From the NCBI GenBank assembly GCA_001643675.2, contig LSRY02000012.1:994501-1058500 (forward strand): a stretch of 64,000 nt of DNA, given 5' to 3'. The stretch is from Monocercomonoides exilis (Eukaryota > Preaxostyla > Oxymonadida > Polymastigidae). The notes beneath the pieces were generated by a model. It saw nothing but the letters and a program-made list of their open reading frames with translations, did no database searches and had not been told where the DNA came from. The position numbers and the translations under genes are program-made. Of the stretch, positions 55,846 through 64,000 are shown one piece after another; the first letter of the stretch is position 1, and the number at the start of each line of letters is the position of its first letter.

Positions 55846-56517
55846 ATGCTTGTTGGTTTATTTCTTATTCTATTTATTTTACACTTCATTGCATCAACAC
55901 TGAATTTTAATTTTTTATTGTCCATATTTTCCTTTATTTTTTACAAGATCAAATTTCTCCGGAAGCGTTATACGGTTGATGACTTTTGTTTTGAAAATTA
56001 AAAGAATAGGAAATTTTTTATTTTCAATATTTAAGAATTGACAAGAAATATTATTGATCCTGAATATCCTCAAACTCTTGAAGAACTTAGCATTATTTCT
56101 CCAGATTCATTTCACATTGATCTTAAGAAACGTCATGTCACAGTTATATTTACTCCCACTGTTCCTCATTGCTCAATGTGCATGCTTATTGGATTATCAA
56201 TAATTACGCGACTTAGAACTTCTCTTCCAAAGAACATGAAAGTTTGTTTATTTTTTCACTTTTAATAACTTTTGGCAATAATTGAATCGTTTCAAGATAT
56301 TTATCAAACTCACTCCGGGCACACACGAAGATGAAGAAGGAGGTTTATATTTGCTTTTTCTTTTTTCTTTTTTTCAAGTAGTTCAGTTAACAAGCAATTG
56401 TGCGATAAAGAACGTGTTGCTGCTGCCATGGAAAACCCACGATTAGCAGCAGTTGTTTATAAGTGCATTGATGGAAAAGCTAAGCAAGATTCAGCGACTT
56501 CTGGAAAAGCAACGTGA
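55846..56517 (+). CDS. CIAO2: CIAO2/MIP18 family cytosolic Fe-S assembly protein
   Basis: Five exons: 55846-55855, 55948-55974, 56036-56241, 56297-56342 and 56387-56517 (139 aa, TGA). The first exon is only 10 nt and the second 27 nt. The joins give MLVDQISPEALYELTRNI, then DPEYPQTLEELSII, VIFTPTVPHCSMCMLIGLSI (with the conserved Cys of the PHCSM motif), LTPGTHEDEEGVNKQLCDKE and RVAAAMENPRLAAV. This is the DUF59/MIP18 family (CIAO2A/B, yeast Cia2). With CIAO1 and MMS19 it delivers Fe-S clusters to cytosolic and nuclear proteins. In oxymonads lacking mitochondria this late CIA step is retained, according to published work on the group. Confidence 0.93.
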
Positions 56518-56685
56518 ACATTTTGTAATCATTAAAAATACACTTTTAATCATTTCATTAAGAATCCTTGGAATAAAAAGGAAAAACACTCATTTTAATC
56601 CAAAACATCAATATAATGTTGGCTTCTTACAAAAATTAATGTAAAAAAATGCTTATTTGATTTATAAATACTAAATCCAGAGTTT

Positions 56686-57410
56686 TCACTCTGTTCCAAA
56701 ATATCTATCTCCAAAGTCCCCAATTCCTGGAACTATGTATTTTTTTTCATTGAGGCCCTCATCAAGTGCAACGGAAACTATTTTGATCTTTGGATATGCA
56801 GAAAGAACGGCTTTCACTCCTTCGGGAACAGCAACCATATTCAAAAACAAAATGTTTTGTTCCAGAACTCCATTTTTCAACAATTCTCCGATAGCACATA
56901 TTGCAGATCCACCTGTAGCAAGCATGGGGTCAAGCAAAAGAACATTTCTGTGGGATATATCCTTTGGAATTTTGGTGTAAAAATGTTGGCAGGTCCCAGA
57001 ACCATCTTCCTTTCTCTGAATGAGTATCTTACCAATTCGAACATGTGGCAACACTTGTCGCAATGCATTTTCCATACTTTCTCCTGCTCGAATAATGGAA
57101 ACTCCGCAAAGTTTTGTTCCAAACTCTAGACCCTGAATGAACAAAAATCTATGTTTCAAAAAAAAGATCGATTGAATATTTAACAAACATCAACAGGAAC
57201 TTCCGTAGGTGTAATGATTGCTTTTTTGGAAAATGGAAGATAAGCAAGACCTTCTTCCATAAGAATACGAAAAAGACGATCAGAATAAAACACAAAATCT
57301 GATCGCTGAGTAGTACGATCGCGTAGGATTGTCATAAGAGCAATTATTTGAGGTGTTTGTGGAACCAATGAAAACTGTGGAAAATCTAAGAGTGGATGAG
57401 ATTCCATCAA
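56686..57410 (-). CDS. Uracil phosphoribosyltransferase
   Basis: Two exons (high to low): 57410-57189 and 57132-56686 (222 aa, TGA), with a 56-nt intron (GTTTGTT..TTCAG). Motifs: TPQIIALMTILRDRTTQRSD near the N-terminus, GVSIIRAGESMENALRQVLP, the PRPP-binding loop LLLDPMLATGGSA, the hinge VAVPEGVKAV, and the uracil-binding YIVPGIGDFGDRYFGTE at the C-terminus. The enzyme converts uracil and PRPP to UMP in the cytosol (pyrimidine salvage). All hallmarks and the normal length are present. Convergent with CIAO2. Confidence 0.95.
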
Positions 57411-57759
57411 AATGTATTAAAAATATAAAACAAAAATATAAATGTTTATTATGCAGTTGATCCCAATTGATCTTTTTTCGTTAAAAATATGCAGAAATTA
57501 GCTTTGGAAAAATATATCTCATTTCTTTTTAATGTTTATTATAAAAAAGCAATTGAATTATTAAATAAATATTATTATTTTTCTATTTATATTTTGAATA
57601 ACAAAATATTCATAATTTTTCGATTGTGATTAATTTTAATAAAGATCCAATTGCTAATTTTCAAATAGAATTATTCAATTAAAATAAGTTCAAATTGGCA
57701 GATCCTTTTTGAAACCAAACTTTTGTTCGAGTTATGATGAAAATTATTACAGTTTGTGC

Positions 57760-58150
57760 AAAAAATACAGGACAATGCAAAAAATTCTTAACAACATCAA
57801 TATCTCAATCACCGCAAGAGGAATAATTCTGTTAATTTTCCTTAAAATATATCTCATTAATACAAACTCCTTTGATATTCAAAACTTTCAAAATGGCTTC
57901 ATTTGTGCTCAGAAAAAATTGTTATTTAATTCTCGGAGAAATAGAATTTTGAGTTTCTCCTTGTTTTTTATTTTAATTTTTTCCGAGCACAAATGAAGCT
58001 ATTTTGAAAGTCTCTTTTATCAAATGAGTTTGTATTGGTGAGGTATATTAAGAGGAAAATTGTCAGAATTATTCCTCTTGCAGTTATTGTGAAATCGATC
58101 TTGTCCGGTATTTTGTGCGATTTCCGGTATTTCATGCGATATCTGTATCT
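57760..58150. repeat. Imperfect foldback repeat with coding-like arms
   Basis: Left arm about 57790-57911, right arm about 57983-58110, spacer about 70 bp. The arms are inverted and roughly 80% or more identical by eye. Both contain AGAGGAATAATTCTG and CTTCATTTGTGCTC (or the complement). Read outward to inward, each arm encodes nearly the same peptide on opposite strands (TARGIILLIFLKIYLINTNS and TARGIILTIFLLIYLTNTNS). Weaker similarity extends beyond the arms. It could be an old MITE/foldback element or an inverted duplication of a gene fragment. No clear target duplication is seen. Confidence 0.7.
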
Positions 58151-58200
58151 AATTGATTGGGAATTGCCTGGTTGGCTGACAAAAGTCCTTTCAAATTGAA

Positions 58201-58201
58201 C

Positions 58202-58233
<32 letters not shown>

Positions 58234-58275
58234 AAAAAAAAAAAAGAAAAAAAGAAAAAGAAAAAGAAAAAGAAA
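58201..58275. repeat. A-rich homopolymer / AAAAAG block
   Basis: Poly-A runs of about 19-25 interrupted by single G, then four AAAAAG hexamers. It adjoins the right arm of the foldback repeat and could be a retro-type A-tail or plain simple sequence. Confidence 0.8.
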
Positions 58276-58446
58276 ACAAAATTTCACAGTGTGTAATAAG
58301 TGAAAATAAAAAAACAAACAGTAAATAAATAGAATAAAACTTGTTAAAAAGGATTTTTAAAATGCTGAAAACTATTTCTCATTTCTCGACATTTTGCAAG
58401 CAAAAACAAAAAAAGTGCCAATTAATGAAAAAGTCCCATTAAAAAG

Positions 58447-59322
58447 TTGACCCTGCTTTGCTTTCTTTTGAATACTGCTTGTTTGCCTCTTCCTCAGCCA
58501 AGCCAGCCCAAGCACCTCCACAGCCAGTTGTCATATCGCTTCTTCCAGCTTCCTGTGATCCTGTTTGATTCTTTCCACGAACTCTTGGTGCGCTATCGGA
58601 GAACATCATTTTGTTGCATTTCCTTCTCCTTCATCTGCCTCTTTTCGCTCATCCAGCACTGTAGATGCAGTCACTGCAGTTAAACTGTATCGCGCAATCC
58701 AACATCATCCATGCTCCATTCATCGCATTTTCTGCAATTTATCCTTCTCTTCGTAATATATGCTTTCCATTTCACTTCTTCAAGCTGATTCGTTGAATTG
58801 CGTGCTGATAGAAGCCATCACAAAATTTTTTGGTAAATCACCATTGGTAACAGAGACGGAGAAAATCGATAAGAAGATTTTCAAAAGCACATTAACTTTT
58901 TCCACTGAAAAGATCCATTTTCCAACCGTCTTTTTGCACACCGAAGCTTAAATCGATGAAAGCACATGAATTGGCAGAATTGAAAATAATCACAGAGGAA
59001 TTTGGAAATATTTTGCAAAGTTCCTTCTCGCCAAATAATCCATAGCTGCCATTCGATGTTGTCATGCTCTGCGACATTTGAAAAGAAAGTATCAACTGTA
59101 AGAGTTTACAACAATGACTACGAAAACTGTTTATCTTCTCCTGCACTCCAGAATAACGAGACAGATCGATATATTGATTCAGCTGAAGGAGATGGGGATA
59201 CGAAGAAGTTGAAGGTGCTCAGCGAAAGGACGTCCAATGAACTGCACCAGCAAAAAGAAGCATTTAAACATATCCCATCACGTGAAGAGGAAGCTTCATT
59301 GTCTATTCAAATAAAACATTAA
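58447..59322 (+). pseudogene. Possible decayed gene
   Basis: GC is higher than in the flanks, and the plus strand has short protein-like blocks in shifting frames (for example ALSENIILLHFLLLHLPLF near 58590, ELAELKIITEEFGNILQSSF near 58970, and an acidic stretch at about 59150-59320 ending TAA). Stops and shifts separate them. No domain is recognised. A disabled gene is the most economical reading, but a real small gene at 59002-59322 is not excluded. Confidence 0.3.
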
Positions 59323-59671
59323 CATTCTGATTATTAAGGTCGACTGCCCTCGAAGCGATTCATATTTGAGCAATTGTTAAAGGAAAAAAATAAAATAAAA
59401 CAAATTAATTAATAGATGTGATGTTTTAACAAACAAAATTATGAATAATCAGTGAAAATAAGTTTTTTTAATTTTTTGAAAACTGACTCAGATTTTCAAT
59501 TAATGATGGATGTGACAAAAATCAAAACAGTTGCAACACATATTTTGGTGCTTGCCTTTAGTTAGCAAAAACTTTAACTTTGATTAATTTTTAAAAATAA
59601 ATCAACTTTTATGTGAAAGATGAAAATGATTCCCATAAAAAGTTAAAAACTATCATAAAAAACATTTAAAA

Positions 59672-62600
59672 ATGAGTTTTGGAAAAATTGAAACTCTTAA
59701 CCAAATCAAAAAATTTTTATTAATTATTCTTTATTGCATCCATAATGTCTGCTCCGAAGATAAGGATTTAGTAGAAGCAGTTGAAAGTGCTCAAAAAACA
59801 GGATCTCCTCCATATCCACGCGAAGGTTCATTCATCCAGTACATAAACAATCCCAAAAGAAAAGGATTATTCATTGGGGGCGGGAGGGATTATGATGGAA
59901 ATGTCATGAAAGATGCATATTTTTTTGATTTAAAGCTTAAATTATGGAATATTGTTGAAACAAATTCACTTGATTTACTCCCTGATCGATATATGTGCAT
60001 ATCATTTTGTACAGAAGATGTTATATATATTTGGGGAGGCCTCAGTTGTTGTGGGTTGACAAAAGAGTTACTTTCATATGATTTTGAAAGAGGCTCTTGG
60101 GAAATCTTCCCGCAATCAGGAAGGATTCCCTGCGAGAGATATGCTCCTTGCAAAGCAGAAACAAAGTCGCGTGTTTATATTTTTGGAGGGCAAGGATCTC
60201 ATGGACTATTAAATGACATATGGGAACTAGACAAACAGACATTTTTGTGGCGATGCCTCCGAGAAAATAATGCTTCAAAAAATCCACCCCCGCTACGCGA
60301 TGGAGGAGCATGCGTGTTCAAAGGTTATTTATTTGTTTATGGAGGACTGACAAGTAATATTGATGACGAGCCAAATGTTTACAGAATAAACTTATCAAAT
60401 CCTGATGATTGCAAATTTATTGAATTAATTTCTTCTCATCATTTTGTTGGAGCTGCTTTTCACTCTGGATTTACGAGTTATGTTACGGAAACGGAGTGCT
60501 ATGGAATTATGTGGAGCGGAAAAGAAGGTTCGTTGAAAGAACCGACAAATAATGCATTTATCTTGAATCTTACCGCTGCTGGATTTGACTCTGACGTTAA
60601 AAATGCAACAACGAATTATATTTATTTTTATTTTTATCCAAGCATTAAAAAATTTGGACCATCATGCACGATGGATGAAGAAGGAACTATTTATGCATTT
60701 GGAGGAAAAGACGAATATTCCGCATCAAACAGAATTTTACAAATGTCAAAAGAAAATTGGTTAAGTGCACAAACCCGAAAAGACATCATTTCACATATGG
60801 CCAATGAATCAGTGCCTTTTGTTAATCCTCAAAAAAATCAAGGTGAAATTGTATCTGAATTGACAAAAGATGCTTTTGAAGTTTCACTTCCTGTGACAAA
60901 GCACAAACTTGCTCAGTTAAGTGGAACTATGGCTGTTATTGGGGGATACAACCCTGAATTAAAGATGATGATGGAAACAAACAGAGAATTTACTCCAAGA
61001 TCAGAGTTCTGGTATAAATATCGTGAATCACGTTATGATTCTGAAAGATGTCCTTCAGTTGCAGAAGCTGCAATTGCTGCATCGAATGGAAGAATTTTTG
61101 TATTTGGCGGAGCGACTTACAATATAAACGGAGGTTTTGCATCAATGAGCAATGATCTTTTTGAATACAATGAAGTCACACAGTCTTGGCAAAAGATAAA
61201 AGTGAAAGGAGAGGAAAAACCACCGAAAATGTGCCGTTCTGGTGCCACAATATATGAATCAATACTGTACATTGTTGGAGGTTGTGATATCGACAATAAT
61301 ATACGTGATGAAGTATGGACATTCAATTTTGCTACATCAGAATGGCACAAAATTATGTTCGCTCTCTCCTCACTTCAGAGGCCAACTGTTTTTGTGAAAA
61401 GCATTATTCCTAGGAAATACTCAATTAATGGTAACAAAAGCAATCATCAACATTTAAAAAATACTCAGAATGGGCGGAAAGTTTTGAATGAAAAAGTTAA
61501 AGAAGATGATGAACAGCCAATTCCTCATCTATTTGTTTGTGGAGGAGATGATGGAGTAAGTCCAATAGATAATTGCATTGCACATCCAATCATGGTTGCA
61601 AATTCTTTTGGACCATGGCTTTATTTAAAGGGTCCTAAATTCCCAATTGGAAGCTCAGGAGTTGTTATTGGAGAGGGAGAAGTTGGATTTGTTGTTGGAG
61701 GAGAGGAATCTGGAGTTGCAAAGAAGTCATACTTATCCATGTTCACTTTCGATGAACACGGAGAAGTTAAACTAGACACACACAAATATGATGAAGGAAG
61801 AGAGGCAATTAATTTTCCTTTAGTGCACGGCAGTTGCGCTTTCATGATTGATTCGCTGTATTGCCTAGGTGGCTACGCGGTGAGTGAAGGAATGACACCG
61901 TTGCCTATTGCCACAAATAAACTAACCATAATCAAATTGAAAAGTCATCTTTCTGGCTGCTCGCCTGGATCATTTTTCGACACAAACACAAATCGGTGCG
62001 CTCGCTGTCAAATGGGAACATATTCATCACGCTTCAACCAAACGGAATGCGAAAAGTGTCCTGCTGGAACCGGCTTACTGGGATCTGGAACATCAATAAA
62101 TGCATGCGTTCCATGTGAAGATGGAACATTTCAGCCTGAAGCAGGAGCCAGCACATGCTTCACATCCATTTTAAATTGTACTTGTATTATTGGATCAGCT
62201 GCAAACAAGAGCACTTTGCAGAGAAAGCCATTTGAATGCACAGAACAGCCGAAATCATATAATCCAAATTCAAATAAAGAAACAATGTTCACAGTGTTGT
62301 TTTATGGAGTTTCGTTGGCACTAGGCTTGATTGTTGCTATTTCGTGCTTTTGCCTTCCTATACGAGAAAAGTTGTACAAATTGGATCAATTCTCAAATAC
62401 GTACAAAGATGATCTCGATGAGAAAACACATAAGGCAGTGAAGATTGTGAGGAAAACGAGTTATGGGGGATGCATTTCGATTATTGGCATCTGTTTTGTG
62501 GTTGGTGCGGCTTCGGCTGTCATTGTGCTATTCTTTTTGATAAACACGCTCGAGAATCGAATTTATGTTGACTCAAAAATCCAGAACATAACGATAGATA

Positions 62601-63659
62601 AATTCATCAACAAAAAGATGGAGCTCATAATTCGATTGAGAGATTATTCAGGCGAATGTGTAAAGGATGCGAAAGAAAAACTTGTTGAAGTACAAGGAGA
62701 ATGCTCTCCGCTTCTTGGAATTGGAAAAAGTTCATATGACCCATTAAGTTTGCTTTCTATTTTTAACTTCAATTTTTGTTTATTTTATTTTATTTTATTT
62801 TATTTTATTGTTTTTCTTTTTTCATATTTCTTGAAACTTGATCTGTCTTTTTGTTCGTTTCAAAATAAAACATTCAGATATTTATCCTACTGAGCCGGTT
62901 GCTATCGAGCCAAGATGCAGTCAATCGCCGTCTCCAAACAAATTATTCACTCCAACAACAGACTGCACCATTTCCATTTCTACAGAGAACATTAGCATTG
63001 TTGCAGTTGACAGACGAGTTAAACTTCTTTCGTTTTATTCAAAGGAGAAAGATGCATTATTCTATGGAATAGATGCATTTATCTCTGTTGATTCCGGAAT
63101 TACTCAGCAGAAAGGTTACTTCTTCCTTGATACTACATACAGTTCTCAGGCAGAAAGTCATTTTGATGGAGATCCAGCGCATGTCTTCAAAGGCGGAGAA
63201 CAAACGCAGGTTGTTGCTGAGCTGATGGTTAGCAAGTATGAGGAAAACAAATGGAAGCACATTGTGCAGATGGGCCACGAAGCAAGCAGGATTTCAATCA
63301 GACCTGGCTCTCAAGTGAAGAACAGCGGAATAAGCCTTGCGCTGAGCGTGGGAGTGGATGTGGTTGTGGAGCTGTCGCAGACGGTGGTTGTGACGACGAG
63401 GTCATTTAAGACATCAGCGGTTGGGTTGATAACTGCATTAGGAGGCACATTTGTGTACTTAAATTACATTGGGAAGCTGATTCCATTGGTGGAATTTATA
63501 TTTAGCGGGAAAATATGTTGTGGACGCTTCAAAAATAAGAGGAAAAAGTCGCGTTTTCAAAGCATTGTGGCTAGAGAACCTCTTCTGGATGAGGAGAGAA
63601 AAAGGATTCAGATGGAAAGTGATGATGTGAATCAAGACATGGTCGGATATTCATTGTAA
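59672..63659 (+). CDS. Kelch-repeat, Cys-rich multi-pass membrane protein
   Basis: Two exons: 59672-62747 and 62878-63659 (1285 aa, TAA). The intron is GTTTGC..TTCAG. The N-terminus (IKKFLLIILYCIHNVCS) looks like a signal peptide. Residues about 50-760 hold Kelch-type beta-propeller blades (VYIFGGQGSHGLLNDIW; IFVFGGATYNINGG; LYIVGGCDIDNNIRDEVW). Residues about 761-830 are a Cys-rich GCC2/GCC3-like or ephrin-receptor-like stretch (CSPGSFF, CARCQMGTYSS, CEKCPAGTG, CVPCEDGTFQPEAG). Membrane helices lie near 872-897, 931-958 and 1204-1233. A roughly 240-residue domain sits between the second and third, and the basic cytoplasmic tail has an EPLLDEE dileucine-like motif. I infer a plasma-membrane or vacuolar receptor-like protein with an extracellular propeller. 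Ligand unknown. Confidence 0.85.
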
Positions 63660-64000
63660 CTTCATTTATTCTCTTGAAAGCACAAATTCACTTCTGTTGT
63701 ATATACTTGTGATATCTATCATGCCTGCAAACATAAGAGAAATTTTGATAAGAATGTTTTGTTTAATGCCAAATAAAAGCTCTTTTCTTTTCGTTTTTCA
63801 TTTTTCTATGATATTTATATGTATTTTCTTGCTTTTATATATTAACAATTTATCTTTGATGATTGTTAAGATGACAAAAATATTTTTTTATCTGTTATTT
63901 GTGTATTATACAGTTGCTAAATCAAATGTATTGAAGGAATGCTGATTTTATAAACAAACAGATTTTGATGATTTTAATTTGGTGTATAGTGAAGTTCTTA
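63660..64000. other. 3' flank, nothing recognised
   Basis: AT-rich sequence downstream of the Kelch gene. A short Phe/Ile-rich ORF at 63697-63945 has no support. Confidence 0.5.

Larger units (their letters stand above)
57411..59671. other. Long intergenic region with foldback repeat
   Basis: 2.3 kb with no confident gene. It contains the inverted repeat at about 57760-58150, an A-rich homopolymer block (58201-58270) and a GC-richer block of possible gene remnants at about 58447-59322. 59323-59671 is AT-rich sequence upstream of the Kelch gene. Confidence 0.5.

Noticed and set aside
63697-63945. 82-codon hydrophobic ORF after the Kelch gene
   Set aside because: AT-rich, low-complexity Phe/Ile/Leu composition with no supporting feature.
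1-64000. tRNA, rRNA or snRNA genes
   Set aside because: I looked for tRNA B-box-like sequences and cloverleaf partners on both strands by eye and found none that I could support. A covariance-model scan would be decisive.

Overview
This window is AT-rich nuclear DNA from a flagellated protist. It has short spliceosomal introns (about 30-260 nt) with GT..AG ends, and donors are mostly GTTTG/GTTTA/GTATG. Gene density is high, genes alternate between strands, and many proteins carry long Ser, Pro or Lys/Glu low-complexity tracts. All three stop codons end genes, and ORFs over 1,000 codons encode Gln only as CAA/CAG, so the host code is standard. The gene style (Pmp-like surface protein, ARM and SPRY-like proteins, intron-rich, flagellar genes) is what I would expect of an oxymonad/Preaxostyla metamonad such as Monocercomonoides or Blattamonas. 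That assignment is inference. A Streblomastix-type code (TAA/TAG = Gln) does not fit the host genes.

Layout. 0.7-4.4 kb (-): a large surface protein with three tandem beta-helix-like modules and a C-terminal membrane anchor. 4.4-9.4 kb: gene-poor DNA with an octanucleotide array and decayed coding-like fragments. 9.4-11.6 kb (+): an unrecognised coiled-coil protein. 12.1-14.1 kb (+): TSG101/Vps23 (ESCRT-I). 14.4-17.4 kb (-): an importin-alpha-like karyopherin, divergent by only 84 bp from 17.5-22.2 kb (+), a NEK kinase with a very long poly-Ser tail. 23.3-26.3 kb (-): an AGC kinase with a roughly 100-residue insert in its activation segment. 26.8-29.9 kb (+): a TUG/ASPSCR1-type UBX protein. 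30.3-32.0 kb (-): a CEP120-like centriolar coiled-coil protein.

32.7-39.9 kb is a transposon cluster. It holds two 244-bp TA-flanked MITEs (TA intact on both sides of one copy), a decayed pogo/Tigger-like element with 43-bp TIRs, an ARM-like gene abutting one MITE, and a second pogo-like element with perfect 33-bp TIRs and TA target duplication. The in-frame stops in both transposases are mostly TAA/TAG.

40.5-42.4 kb (+): SPRY-like coiled-coil protein. 42.6-45.4 kb (-): CFAP91 (radial spoke base/CSC). 45.7-50.5 kb (+) and 50.7-54.8 kb (-): two very large low-complexity proteins in convergent orientation. 55.1-55.75 kb (+): PIERCE1-like doublet-microtubule inner protein. 55.8-56.5 kb (+): CIAO2/MIP18 (cytosolic Fe-S assembly). 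56.7-57.4 kb (-): uracil phosphoribosyltransferase. 57.7-58.2 kb: an imperfect inverted repeat whose two arms encode the same peptide on opposite strands. 59.7-63.7 kb (+): a Kelch/Cys-rich multi-pass membrane protein.

The recognised functions cluster loosely around flagellum/centriole biology (CFAP91, PIERCE1-like, CEP120-like, NEK) and housekeeping (ESCRT, nuclear import, Fe-S assembly, pyrimidine salvage). Nothing indicates an operon. Exon joins are my own reading. For most multi-exon genes the frame closes exactly, which supports the models.
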